NCBI GenBank assembly: GCA_023443225.1
Contig: JAEZVF010000099.1
Coordinates: 1-28,993, forward strand
Length of the DNA: 28,993 nucleotides
Reading direction: 5' to 3'
Source: Bacillota bacterium
Lineage (GTDB): Bacteria; Bacillota; Clostridia; Lachnospirales; Lachnospiraceae
A program made the translations under genes and the position numbers. Below are positions 6,893 through 16,300 of this stretch, piece by piece. The notes beneath the pieces are model-generated. The model was not told where the DNA came from. It ran no database searches and saw only the letters and a program-made list of their open reading frames with translations. Positions within the stretch are counted from its first letter, which is position 1. The number at the start of each line of letters is the position of its first letter.

Positions 6893-8182
6893 TTAATCAT
6901 TTGTATCGAAATGTTCTAATACTTTTCCTTTCCTTGCTGGTTTAGAATCCCCATGTTTTACAAAAAGCATGGTACAAAACGAAAGAAGGGAAAAGGTTAG
7001 GGAATATGGAAATAGTGTCTGGTAAGACACATTTTCAAGTAAAAACCCTGAAAGCGTAGGTGTTATGGTCTGGGCCAGCATGGAAAATAGATAGTAGAGA
7101 CTGGTGTATTTGCCTGTATCTGATATACGGCCCATTTCAACTACCATAGGATAAGAATTTACGCTGATTGCAGACCAGCCGATTCCTGTAAAGGCAAAAA
7201 CCACAAAAATTAGTGGTGAATAATCTTTAATTAATAGTCCAAAAAAATAAGAGACTGACATCATCAAGATGCCAATTAGGATGGTCTTTTTCCTACCAAT
7301 AATACTGGAAATTATACCAATTGGGATATAGCTAATAATTGCAGCACCGGTAGCAACCAAAAGGGCATTTGCAAAACTTCCACCTTGTAATCCCCATACT
7401 TTAACAGCATATCTGGAATAGGCGGTGGTAACAGCATTATAAGCAGTAAACCAAAGGAAGATGGAGGCTAGTAAAAACACAAGGCTTGTTTTCACTTCTT
7501 TCGGTAAAGGAGTATTTTCCTTGTCCGTTCCGTTAACACTCTCTTGAGTAGTAACAGTATCTTTTAACTCGAGTTCAAATTCTTTTGCAATCGTATTTTC
7601 ATGAATGGTCTTTAATAAAACAATTACAGAAAAAACCATGAGGAAGGCGACTAAAACAAAAATCAAGGTATAGTCTGGAAGTTCTTCCTTTTTAACTAAA
7701 AGGCTGATAAGAATTAATGTAATAATTGCGCCTATGGCGCCCATTAGATTAATAATGGAATTTGCTTTACTTCGTAACGGTTTGGGAGTTACGTCTGGCA
7801 TAAGTGCAACGGCTGGTGCACGATAAGAGCCCATAGCTAAAAGAACCATCCCTAAAGAAGTAATAAACAGTATAAGATTATGTGTCCTGTCAGCATATGG
7901 AATTAACATCATAAAAATAACAGCAAAAAAGGTACCAATAAGGATAAATGGAGTCCGTTTTCCTAATCTAGTACGAACTTTATCAGAGTAGGTTCCAAAT
8001 AAGGGTATTAAAAATAAGGCTAATATGTTATCCAACGCCATAATTGAACCAGTCATAGTATCGCCAAGTTGAAAAGTGTTGGATAGTATTAACGGAATTA
8101 TGGAGTCATAAAGTTGCCAGAAAGCACAGATTGACAGAAATGCCAATCCTACAAAAAAAGTACGTTTGTAGTTTAATTTCAT
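6893..8182 (-). CDS. MFS transporter
   Basis: This protein of about 429 residues has twelve predicted hydrophobic segments in two six-helix halves, separated by a charged central loop (about residues 200-235). The loop after helix 2 carries GTYSDKVRTRLGKR, the usual MFS motif region. It resembles the sugar/cation symporter-like branch (GPH/SLC45 style) more than drug exporters, but the substrate cannot be read from sequence. I chose the ATG at 8182 because GAGGGGGG lies five bases upstream; an in-frame TTG at 8197 would put that site inside the gene. It is first in an operon with the glycerophosphodiesterase gene. Confidence 0.87.
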   Translation of the reverse strand: MKLNYKRTFFVGLAFLSICAFWQLYDSIIPLILSNTFQLGDTMTGSIMALDNILALFLIPLFGTYSDKVRTRLGKRTPFILIGTFFAVIFMMLIPYADRTHNLILFITSLGMVLLAMGSYRAPAVALMPDVTPKPLRSKANSIINLMGAIGAIITLILISLLVKKEELPDYTLIFVLVAFLMVFSVIVLLKTIHENTIAKEFELELKDTVTTQESVNGTDKENTPLPKEVKTSLVFLLASIFLWFTAYNAVTTAYSRYAVKVWGLQGGSFANALLVATGAAIISYIPIGIISSIIGRKKTILIGILMMSVSYFFGLLIKDYSPLIFVVFAFTGIGWSAISVNSYPMVVEMGRISDTGKYTSLYYLFSMLAQTITPTLSGFLLENVSYQTLFPYSLTFSLLSFCTMLFVKHGDSKPARKGKVLEHFDTND

Positions 8183-8219
8183 CAGAACCCCCCTCAAAGT
8201 CTACAAGATTATGACTCTA

Positions 8220-8248
8220 ATTATAACATGAAGCAATTGAGGAAACAA
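8220..8248 (-). promoter_or_regulatory. Promoter of the MFS-GDPD operon
   Basis: On the minus strand TATAAT (8225-8220) is preceded by TGT as an extended -10 element. A weak -35 box TTGTTT (8248-8243) lies 17 bases upstream. It lies about 38 bases before the MFS start codon. Confidence 0.65.
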
Positions 8249-8399
8249 TGGAAAGGTATGATTGTATTGTTAAGAAATTGTAAAATATTCTTAATATAAC
8301 TAACCTTTATTAATTACTAAAAATTTCACAGAGAATATAAAATAATTATGAATAAAGTATTAGAAGCTTATTAGAATTACAAATATTCGTAAATTCAAA

Positions 8400-8428
8400 T
8401 TGTCAACGGTTTAAGAATAAGCTATAAT
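8400..8428 (+). promoter_or_regulatory. Promoter of the xpaC-telA operon
   Basis: TTGTCA (8400-8405), a 17-base spacer and TATAAT (8423-8428) form a near-consensus sigma-A promoter about 40 bases before the start codon at 8469. Confidence 0.8.
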
Positions 8429-8468
8429 AAGAAGTAATATTGACAGGTTTGTGTCTGGAGGCAAGAGT

Positions 8469-9839
8469 ATGGATAGGAGAAATTTAAATAATCTAGGTGA
8501 CGAAATAAAAGATATCGTTCAAAATGCAGTCACTACCATGAATTTTCAACAATTGAATAGAGATATTGGAAATACAGTTAATAGCGCCCTGGATGAAGTT
8601 AAGAAATCGATTGGCATTCATGATAATAGAAACAATCCTAACAACCCAAATTGGTCTAATCAGAATGGAAACAATCCAAATCTGAATAATCGCAATAACC
8701 AAAATCGCAATAACCAGAATTGGAATAACCAAAATTGGAACAATAAGAATCGGCAGAATTGGAGCGGCTGGAATAGGAATCATCAGAATTGGAACAGATC
8801 CGTACCTCCAATGCAACAACAGCGGAACACAAATCCAACTTGGGCCGGAGGACAAAGGAATAACGCTCCAGTAGTGAGAGGTTCCAAATATGCGATTCCC
8901 GTAGGGAGGGTATCATCTATTTTATGTACTGTCTTTGGGTCTATCGGCATTGGATTGTTTGGACTAGGGATTTTAGTTTTAGGTATCCTTGCAAATGTAC
9001 TATTTATGCCACTTTTGGGAACAATAGCATTTGGAATTCTACCATTATTTATAATAAGCCTTTTCCTTTCTGCGAAAGGCAGCCGACTCGGACGCCGATT
9101 GAAAAGATTTAATCAATATTTTGGACTACTTCGTAACCGTAATTACTGTACGATTAAAGAATTATCCGCAGGTAGCGGACTTAGCGAAAAATACATTTTG
9201 AAAGATATTCGTAAAATGATTTCGATAGGCATGTTTCCAGAGGGCCGAATTGATGAACAAAAGACATGTTTTATGTTAAATCATGAAAGCTATGATCAGT
9301 ATCTGAAACTTCAAGAAAACATTCGGATGAAGCGCATGGAAGAATTGGATACTCAGAAGAAGGAAGAGTATCAGAAAAAATCCGAAACTGAAAATAGTGA
9401 ATTCATGAATGTAATTGAGGAAGGTAAATCCTATATCAGACAAATAAAAGAAGCAAACGATGCTATTCCTGGAGAAGAAATCTCCCAAAAATTATATCGT
9501 TTAGAGATGGTTACCGGTAAAATTTTTGATTATGTTAAACTTCATCCGGAGCAGATTTCTGAAATACAAAAGTTTATGGAATATTATCTACCAACCACAT
9601 TAAAGCTGTTAAATGCCTATAAGGAGTTTGATAACCAACCTGTTCAAGGAGAGAATATTTCTACTGCTAAGAAGGAAATAGAAGGTACGTTAGATACCAT
9701 TAATCTGGCATTTGAGAATTTGTTGGACAGCCTCTTTGAAGATGCAGCAATGGATATTTCAACAGATATCTCCGTGTTACAGACAATGCTTGCACAAGAG
9801 GGTTTAACCGAGAAAGATTTTAGTACGGAAAGAAATTAG
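8469..9839 (+). CDS. XpaC-like (5-bromo-4-chloroindolyl phosphate hydrolysis family) membrane protein
   Basis: This 456-residue protein has three parts. Residues 1-50 are a short amphipathic N-terminus. Residues 50-120 are an extreme Asn/Trp/Arg-rich low-complexity stretch built of NQNWNN-type units. Two hydrophobic segments (about 148-200) are followed by a long helical cytoplasmic domain. The region after the membrane hairpin, around LKRFNQYFGLLRNRNYCTIKELS and then KDIRKMISIGMFPEGRID, fits XpaC-like proteins. I chose ATG 8469 because GGAGG lies seven bases upstream; a GTG at 8451 lies before that site. The partner telA-like gene follows 48 bases later, the same pairing as xpaC-yaaN in Bacillus subtilis. 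The true role is unknown; envelope stress is often suggested for the TelA side. Confidence 0.82.
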   Translation: MDRRNLNNLGDEIKDIVQNAVTTMNFQQLNRDIGNTVNSALDEVKKSIGIHDNRNNPNNPNWSNQNGNNPNLNNRNNQNRNNQNWNNQNWNNKNRQNWSGWNRNHQNWNRSVPPMQQQRNTNPTWAGGQRNNAPVVRGSKYAIPVGRVSSILCTVFGSIGIGLFGLGILVLGILANVLFMPLLGTIAFGILPLFIISLFLSAKGSRLGRRLKRFNQYFGLLRNRNYCTIKELSAGSGLSEKYILKDIRKMISIGMFPEGRIDEQKTCFMLNHESYDQYLKLQENIRMKRMEELDTQKKEEYQKKSETENSEFMNVIEEGKSYIRQIKEANDAIPGEEISQKLYRLEMVTGKIFDYVKLHPEQISEIQKFMEYYLPTTLKLLNAYKEFDNQPVQGENISTAKKEIEGTLDTINLAFENLLDSLFEDAAMDISTDISVLQTMLAQEGLTEKDFSTERN

Positions 9840-9887
9840 AGTCATACACCTAATATAAACAAATTTGTAACAGAAAGAGGAGAGTAT

Positions 9888-11045
9888 ATGAATAATGAAG
9901 TACCTACTTTAACATTTGATGCTTTTTTTGATGAGACAGTGAATCAGGAAAGCGCGAAACAAGAAGTTCTGACAAATGATAATCAAAGTGTGGCGGAAAA
10001 GGCTGCACCGGCATTTGATGAGACCAGCTTATCACCGGAAGAACAAAGGATGGTTAATGAATTTGCAGAAAAGATTGAATTAAGTAAATCAAATCTTATC
10101 CTTCAGTATGGAGCTGGTGCACAGAAAAAAATTGCTGATTTTTCGGAATCTGCGTTAAATAGTGTTAAGACAAAAGATTTGGGCGAGATTGGTGAGATGC
10201 TCTCTGGTGTTGTTACAGAATTAAAGAGTTTTGATGTAGAGGAAGAGGAAAAGGGCTTCCTGGGATTCTTTAAGAAAACATCAAACAAGATTACTGCCAT
10301 GAAAGCAAAATATGACAAGGCAGAAGTTAATGTAAATAAAATCTGTCAAGTAATGGAGTCTCATCAGATACAGCTGCTGAAAGACGTGGCAATGCTTGAT
10401 AAAATGTATGAATTAAATAAGACATATTTTAAAGAGTTATCTATGTATATCTTAGCGGGCAAGAAGAAACTTGCTAAAGTGCAAAATGAAGACTTGCCTA
10501 TACTCGTAGAGAAATCTAAGGCAAGTGGATTACCGGAAGATGCACAAGCGGTGAATGACCTTGCCTCTCTATGCAATCGTTTTGAGAAGAAGATTCATGA
10601 TTTGGAATTGACTAGAATGATATCTATACAGATGGCTCCTCAGATTCGACTCGTGCAGGGGAATGATACTTTGATGGCAGAGAAGATTCAATCAACCATA
10701 GTCAATACGATACCTCTTTGGAAGAGCCAGATGGTATTAGCTCTTGGAGTAGCTCATTCTGGTCAGGCAGCAAGAGCGCAAAGAGAGGTAACCGATATGA
10801 CAAATGAACTCTTAAAGAAAAATGCTGCAACATTAAAAATGGCAACGATTGAAACTGCGAAAGAATCCGAACGTGGTATTGTAGATATTGAAACACTGAA
10901 GATAACGAATGAATCGCTTATAACCACGCTGGATGAAGTGATGCGCATTCAGACAGAAGGACGTCAGAAGCGAAGAGAGGCAGAACTTGAATTAAATCGT
11001 ATTGAAGGTGAACTTAAAAACAAACTTTTAACCATGAGAGGATAG
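9888..11045 (+). CDS. Toxic anion resistance protein, TelA/KlaA family
   Basis: This 385-residue, mostly helical and coiled-coil protein has no signal peptide or membrane segment. It fits the TelA family: the N-terminal FAEKIELSKSNLILQYGAGA, then GFLGFFKK, and a conserved late region with PLWKSQMVLALG and a helical tail. TelA proteins were named for tellurite resistance on plasmids, but chromosomal members often do not affect tellurite, so the name is only a family label. AGAGGAG precedes the ATG. It is second in the operon with the XpaC-like membrane protein, and a strong terminator follows. The two products probably work together at the membrane. Confidence 0.9.
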   Translation: MNNEVPTLTFDAFFDETVNQESAKQEVLTNDNQSVAEKAAPAFDETSLSPEEQRMVNEFAEKIELSKSNLILQYGAGAQKKIADFSESALNSVKTKDLGEIGEMLSGVVTELKSFDVEEEEKGFLGFFKKTSNKITAMKAKYDKAEVNVNKICQVMESHQIQLLKDVAMLDKMYELNKTYFKELSMYILAGKKKLAKVQNEDLPILVEKSKASGLPEDAQAVNDLASLCNRFEKKIHDLELTRMISIQMAPQIRLVQGNDTLMAEKIQSTIVNTIPLWKSQMVLALGVAHSGQAARAQREVTDMTNELLKKNAATLKMATIETAKESERGIVDIETLKITNESLITTLDEVMRIQTEGRQKRREAELELNRIEGELKNKLLTMRG

Positions 11046-11066
11046 TTCCTTTATACAATGAAATTA

Positions 11067-11132
11067 GGGCAGGTGTAATTAATTCTGATAGCAAATTAGA
11101 AAATCAGAATTAATTACATAGCCCTTTTTTTA
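11067..11132 (+). terminator. Terminator of the xpaC-telA operon
   Basis: GGGC plus GTAATTAATTCTGAT pairs with ATCAGAATTAATTAC plus GCCC and is followed by seven T residues. The stem is long and nearly perfect. Confidence 0.9.
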
Positions 11133-11237
11133 TTGTAAGATGCAGAGAAATCTGACAAAGTACATTCTTTATTATTAAACCAATAATTCTAAGGGAAAGG
11201 TCAATAGACTTGCACATTTTAATTAATTTTGAATAAA

Positions 11238-11265
11238 TTGAAATGAGAATAAGGATAGTTATAAT
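11238..11265 (+). promoter_or_regulatory. Promoter of the Cys-Pro repeat protein gene
   Basis: TTGAAA (11238-11243), a 16-base spacer and TATAAT (11260-11265) match a vegetative sigma-A promoter about 25 bases before the start codon at 11290. AGGAG at 11280-11284 is the ribosome site. Confidence 0.7.
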
Positions 11266-11289
11266 CCCGGAGATAGTTCAGGAGTTAAT

Positions 11290-13110
11290 ATGGATAATAG
11301 TAGTTTCCGAAATAATGTACTTACAGATGCAGGATTACCTTATGATGATATTATATGGTATGACATTGAAGGTCAACCGTTTGGGGTAGCTTCTAGGTTT
11401 AATGCTATTGTTTTTGGTAATGCCAATAATATTGTTGATGTTAAAGGCGCTATGGCTGTAGGGGGAAACTTTGAGAGCCCAAGAGGCTTAAGTGTAGCTT
11501 ATGGTAATAATACTAGACTTGCTAAATCAGGATTTTCACCGAACATGGTAAGATTTCTTGTAGGTGGTAATGTAGCCATGGGCGGACCATTGGTGGTAAT
11601 TGGCCATGTTGTGGCAGGAGGTAACTTCCGTGCAGGTAGTGGAAGTACTTATTTAATTGGTAAAGGTGGTACAGATCAGGTTGATGAGTTGGAGTATTTA
11701 TATCAGGCAGCAGGTGGAAGTAGATACTGGGCACCTAGTGATAAAGGAGATCATTATTTAATCTCAAGTTATGATGTACCACGCTTTATCCCTGAAGACA
11801 GAATAGGTGCGGACACGGCAAGATTTTTTCAACAAGCAAGAAGTAGCATCGAGGCTTATAAGGAGTGTATTGAAACCCTTGAGCCAAATGGCAGTGTAAT
11901 TGACAATATACACGAATGGATTCTTCGTGGAAGTGATCCTAAGCAAAACGTCTTTTTGCTTGATTTTCGTCCAAACGGATTAATAAACAAGGGTATAAGA
12001 GCCGAGGTACCAGCAGGAAGTTTAGTCATTGTTAGATTAAGGACTGGTGATAATGCTCATCTGCAATATGGTGTTATGGGTGAACAATGGCGCACAAACC
12101 ACACTCTTTATGTATTTGAAGATGCAAGACATATTTATATGGAAAAACCGTCCGATATCTGGGGCAGCATACTAGCACCACAGGCAATGTTCCATGCACA
12201 TTCCACCGGTGGTCATGTCAGTGGGAATGTTGCCTTTGGTTCCTTTACGGTAAATGCTAACAGTGGTTTTGAGTTTCACCAATTCCCATTTGTTGGAGGA
12301 GTGGAGTGTGGAGAAATAACTCCACAGCTTCCAGAGGAAATCATGCCTTTACCAGAGATGCCATTACCAGAAGAAGCAGCACCTATGTGCCCGCCATGTC
12401 CAGAAGCGGCACCATGTCCGGAAGCAGCTCCATGTCCGGAAGCAACACCATGCCCGGAAGCAGCACCATGCCCGGTAGCACCACCATGTCCGGAAGCACC
12501 GCCATGTCCGGAAGCACCGCCATGTCCGGTGTGCCCTGAAATGGAGCTTTGTCCGGAATGTCCTAGATGTCCGACACCAGCGCCATGTCCAGAAGCACCA
12601 CCATGTCCTGTTTGTCCAGAGATGGAAGTTTGTCCGGAATGCCCGAGATGTCCGGAAGCAAAACCGTGTCCGGCTTGCCCAGAGTGTCCAGAGTGTCCAG
12701 TATGCCCAGAATGTCCAGAATGTCCATCCTACCCGAGACAAAGATCATTAGTTGGCATAGTCCCAATACCGGTGCCAATGCCTTGCAAAACATGTCCTGT
12801 TCAGATGCCATGTCCGGATTGTCCGGAATGCCTTATCAAAGAAGGAGTCATTTCCGGATGTATCAAAGGATGTTATTGCTGTAAATCTCATGAATGGGAG
12901 ATACAATTATGTCAAATCTGTGAAGATAAAAACATTTTATTGTATTGCGAATGGGTAGCTTGTAATGAGAGTTTTCGATTTGAAGTTCCTTACGATGGTA
13001 GCTATTTGTTAGTGGTGTGTCCTTCCAGGTTTGATAGAAGGTCCAGTAGGTGTAAACCAATTATTTCATTTACCAACATTGGTGTAGCGAATTTTGCAGT
13101 GGAACAGTAA
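11290..13110 (+). CDS. Choice-of-anchor A-like protein with long Cys-Pro repeat tract
   Basis: This 606-residue protein has no signal peptide, LPXTG motif or membrane segment. Residues 1-340 resemble the choice-of-anchor A domain: FNAIVFGNAN, GAMAVGGNFES, FLVGGNVAMGG, VVAGGNF, then SILAPQAMFHAHSTGGHVSG and a closing FEFHQFPF. Residues about 366-480 are a repeat region built from CPEA-P and CPEC-P units; nearly every third or fourth residue is Cys or Pro, with Glu between. A Cys-rich C-terminal part (about 500-550) with CIKGCYCC leads into a short unassigned domain. Anchor A proteins are normally surface proteins, so a missing export signal is odd. A structural role in a cross-linked coat, or metal binding, is possible but unproven. 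Family call for the N-terminus is from motif recognition. Confidence 0.75.
   Translation: MDNSSFRNNVLTDAGLPYDDIIWYDIEGQPFGVASRFNAIVFGNANNIVDVKGAMAVGGNFESPRGLSVAYGNNTRLAKSGFSPNMVRFLVGGNVAMGGPLVVIGHVVAGGNFRAGSGSTYLIGKGGTDQVDELEYLYQAAGGSRYWAPSDKGDHYLISSYDVPRFIPEDRIGADTARFFQQARSSIEAYKECIETLEPNGSVIDNIHEWILRGSDPKQNVFLLDFRPNGLINKGIRAEVPAGSLVIVRLRTGDNAHLQYGVMGEQWRTNHTLYVFEDARHIYMEKPSDIWGSILAPQAMFHAHSTGGHVSGNVAFGSFTVNANSGFEFHQFPFVGGVECGEITPQLPEEIMPLPEMPLPEEAAPMCPPCPEAAPCPEAAPCPEATPCPEAAPCPVAPPCPEAPPCPEAPPCPVCPEMELCPECPRCPTPAPCPEAPPCPVCPEMEVCPECPRCPEAKPCPACPECPECPVCPECPECPSYPRQRSLVGIVPIPVPMPCKTCPVQMPCPDCPECLIKEGVISGCIKGCYCCKSHEWEIQLCQICEDKNILLYCEWVACNESFRFEVPYDGSYLLVVCPSRFDRRSSRCKPIISFTNIGVANFAVEQ
12380..12740 (+). 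repeat. Coding tandem repeats (CCA-TGT-CCG-GAA-GCA units)
   Basis: The DNA behind the Cys-Pro tract is a run of 12- to 15-base units with small variations. A larger unit of roughly 80-110 bases, covering CPVCPEM-LCPECPRCP, appears twice (around 12520-12575 and 12600-12655). The units are in frame, so copy-number change would alter protein length without breaking the gene. Confidence 0.8.
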
Positions 13111-13152
13111 CTACAGAGTACGTAGTATAAAGAGCATTCTACAATTCAATTA

Positions 13153-13217
13153 AAAAAGATGAGCCTTTCTCCTGTGAGTAATTGGCACACTCATAGCGGG
13201 ATAGGGCTCATTTTTTA
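13153..13217 (+). terminator. Terminator after the Cys-Pro repeat protein gene
   Basis: ATGAGCC pairs with GGGCTCAT, with an inner GTGAGT/ACTCAT stem. The structure is flanked by an A-run and followed by six T residues. Confidence 0.85.
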
Positions 13218-13275
13218 CTAGTTGGTTTGGTCAAAATTGATAATTATATGGTACTGTTATTGTATATAAATCGTA

Positions 13276-13304
13276 TTGACGGAGGAATATTTAGTTGCTA
13301 TGAT
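13276..13304 (+). promoter_or_regulatory. Promoter of the beta-galactosidase gene
   Basis: TTGACG (13276-13281), a 17-base spacer and TATGAT (13299-13304) with an extended -10 TGC. The predicted transcription start falls at about 13311, right where the candidate LacI operator begins. Confidence 0.82.
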
Positions 13305-13310
13305 TAAGAT

Positions 13311-13331
13311 GAACAATCGATTGCGCAAAGT
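13311..13331. promoter_or_regulatory. Candidate LacI-family operator upstream of lacZ
   Basis: The site GAACAATCGATTGCGCAAA matches, with one mismatch, a site at the same place in the sugar-binding-protein promoter (17790-17810). It contains the palindromes CAATCGATTG and TTGCGCAA. Placed on the transcription start, it would act as a repressor block. Confidence 0.75.
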
Positions 13332-13376
13332 ATTGTTCCTACTTTAAATTTAATGTGTACTTAGGGAGGTATATGA

Positions 13377-16300
13377 TTGAAAAACATATTTGATTATAAC
13401 AAGGTTAAAGACCCCAAATATTTCGCTGATAATAGGATGCATGCACATTCCGATCATGTATGGTATCAATCCTGTGATAAACTAGCAGCTGGTATTAATG
13501 ATTTTAGATATTCCTTGAACGGCCTCTGGAAGTTTTTATACTCTAGGAATTATGCAAGTACTATCAAAGGGTTTGAAGCAACGGATTATAATTGCAAATG
13601 CTGGGAAGATATTCATGTGCCAGCGCATATACAAATGGAAGGTTATGATGTTCCTCAATATGCCAATATACAATATCCATGGGATGGACGGGAAGCAATT
13701 GACCCAGGGGAAATACCTACCGAATTTAATCCAATCGGTAACTATGTTAAATATTTTACCCTCCCGGAAAATATGAAAGGCCAAAAAGTCTTTCTTTCCT
13801 TCCAAGGAGTAGAAAGTGGTATGTCTGTATGGTTAAATGGTAATTATATTGGCTATAGTGAAGACAGTTTTACGCCTTCTGAATTTGAATTAACCAAATT
13901 TATAAAGGATGGAGAAAACAAACTAGCGGTGCAGGTATTTAAATGGACCAGCAGCAGTTGGTGTGAAGATCAGGATTTCTTCCGTTTTTCAGGTATTTAT
14001 CGTGATGTGTATTTATATACAATTCCCAAAATACATATTTATGACTTGAAAGTACAAACTTTACTTGATGATTCCTACCTTGATGCTGAACTTAAGATTT
14101 CTATTATTACTACAGAAAGTGGCAAAGCTATCTTTACATTAAAAGACAAAGAATCCATAGTTTTTACTTCAGAAGAGGATATGAGTATTAGCAGTGAATA
14201 CAATTTTGCTGTTAAAAATCCTAAACTTTGGAGTGCAGAAGAACCATACTTATATGATCTAATGATTGAAGTAATGGACGAGGATAATCATATAACTGAG
14301 GTGATTCAGCAGAAGGTTGGATTCCGAAGATTTGAAATAAAAAATAGTATCATGATGCTGAATGGAAAACGGATTGTTTTTAAAGGTGTTAATCGACATG
14401 AATTTAGTTCTAAAACTGGGCGTTATGTTTCAGAGGAAGAAATGGAGCAAGACATCTTTACTATGAAAAGAAATAATATCAATGCAATCCGAACCTGCCA
14501 TTATCCAGATGATTCTAGACTTTATCATTTGTGTGATAAGTATGGAATCTACATGATTGATGAAACCAATCTAGAAACCCATGGCTTATGGGATATGGTA
14601 GCGCGGGGTTTGGCGGATAAAAGTACCGTGCTGCCTGGTGATAAACCCGAATGGCTTCCGATGATGTTGGACCGTGTTAACTCAATCTACCAGCGAGATA
14701 AGAACCATCCGGCTATATTAATTTGGTCCTGTGGAAATGAATCTTATGGGGGAAAAAATATCTATGAGATGTCTAAGTTGTTTCGTGAATTAGATACTAC
14801 TAGGTTAGTCCATTATGAGGGTATATATCATGATAGGACCTATAACGATACTAGTGATATGGAAAGTCAAATGTATCCATCCGTTGAGGCAATTAAAGAG
14901 TTCTTGGCAAAGGACAGGAGAAAGCCATTTATTTGTTGTGAATACACCCATGCAATGGGAAATTCTTGTGGAGGAATGCATAAATATACGGATTTGACAA
15001 TTCAAGAACCTTTATATCAGGGAGGATTTATCTGGGATTATATTGATCAGTCTATCCTGAAAAAAGACCGCTACGGTAAGGAATTTCAGGCATACGGCGG
15101 TGATTTTGATGACCGTCCTTGTGATTATAATTTCAGCGGTGATGGAATTGTTTATGGCGGTAACCGAGATGAATCTCCCAAGATGCAGGAAGTTAAATTC
15201 AATTACCAGAATATCAACATAGAGGTAGAGAAAGAAACGGCAATAATTCATAATAGGAATCTTTTTCTGAATACAAATGCTTATCATTGCATTGTAGTAT
15301 TACATAAGAATGGTAAATTTGTAGAAAGTACTACCATGGAAACAGATGTAGAACCTTTGAGCAAGAAGAGCTATCTGCTTCCAATCCCTGTGCAGACAAT
15401 GCCTGGTGAATATGCTGTAACAATATCCTTTGTATTAAAAGAAGACCAACCTTGGGCAAAGGTTGGGCACGAAGTTGCCTTTGGACAGGGGGTATACAAA
15501 ATATTGGAGGATAAGGTAATAAACCGAAAACCAGTACAGATTATAAAAGGCAAGCATAACATTGGAGTAAAAGGCGAACATTTTGATGTTCTTTTTTCAG
15601 AATTAAATGGTGGTTTGGTATCCTACCGGTATGGTGGAAAGGAAATGATGAAGGCGATTCCAAAACCGAATTTTTGGAGGGCACCAGTTGATAATGATTG
15701 TGGAAACAATATGCCAAACCGTTACGGTCAGTGGAAGATTGCCAGCATGTACCTGACACACAAGCACAGTAATGGTATGGCAGCAATTATGCCTACACTT
15801 GAAGAAAAAGAGGATAGTGCCATCATCACCTTTTGTTACTTAATGCCGACAGCTCCTGCAAGTAAGTGTTATCTAAGCTACCGTGTATATGAAGACGGAA
15901 CGATTCACACTAAGCTAAGTTATGATCCAGTGAAGGAACTGGGAGACATGCCGGAATTTGGTGTCATCTTTAAATTTGACGCAGACTATAATCAAGTTGA
16001 ATGGTATGGACTTGGGGCGGAAGAGAATTATTGTGACCGGAATCAAGGTGCTCGCTTGGGAATCTATAAAAACACAGTGCAAGATAATATGTCAAAATAT
16101 CTGGTACCCCAGGAGTGCGGAAACAAAACAGGTGTCCGTTATGCGAAGATTATGGATTATAAAGGTAGAGGAATGCTATTTGAAGGAGAAAACCTTAGTT
16201 TTTCTGCTTTGCCATATACACCCCATGAATTAGAAAACGCAATGCACCCTTTTGAATTGCCACAAGTTCATTATACCGTTGTCCGTGTTGCAAAACAGCA

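Noticed and set aside
8182..8198. TTG start at 8197 for the MFS gene
   Set aside because: The ribosome site GAGGGGGG would fall inside the gene; ATG 8182 is better placed.
8493..8916. Minus-strand frames opposite the Asn-rich region
   Set aside because: The Ile/Pro/Val and Ser/Asp-rich products are the complement of AAT-AAC-CAA repeats. No promoter or ribosome site.
12380..12740. Possible CRISPR array
   Set aside because: Units are 12-15 bases and contiguous, lie in frame in a coding gene, and lack unique spacers.
12306..12741. Overlapping open frames rich in Met-Ser-Gly (plus) and Trp-Thr-Phe (minus)
   Set aside because: They are other-frame readings of the Cys-Pro repeat DNA. The low complexity comes from the repeat units, and none has a ribosome site.
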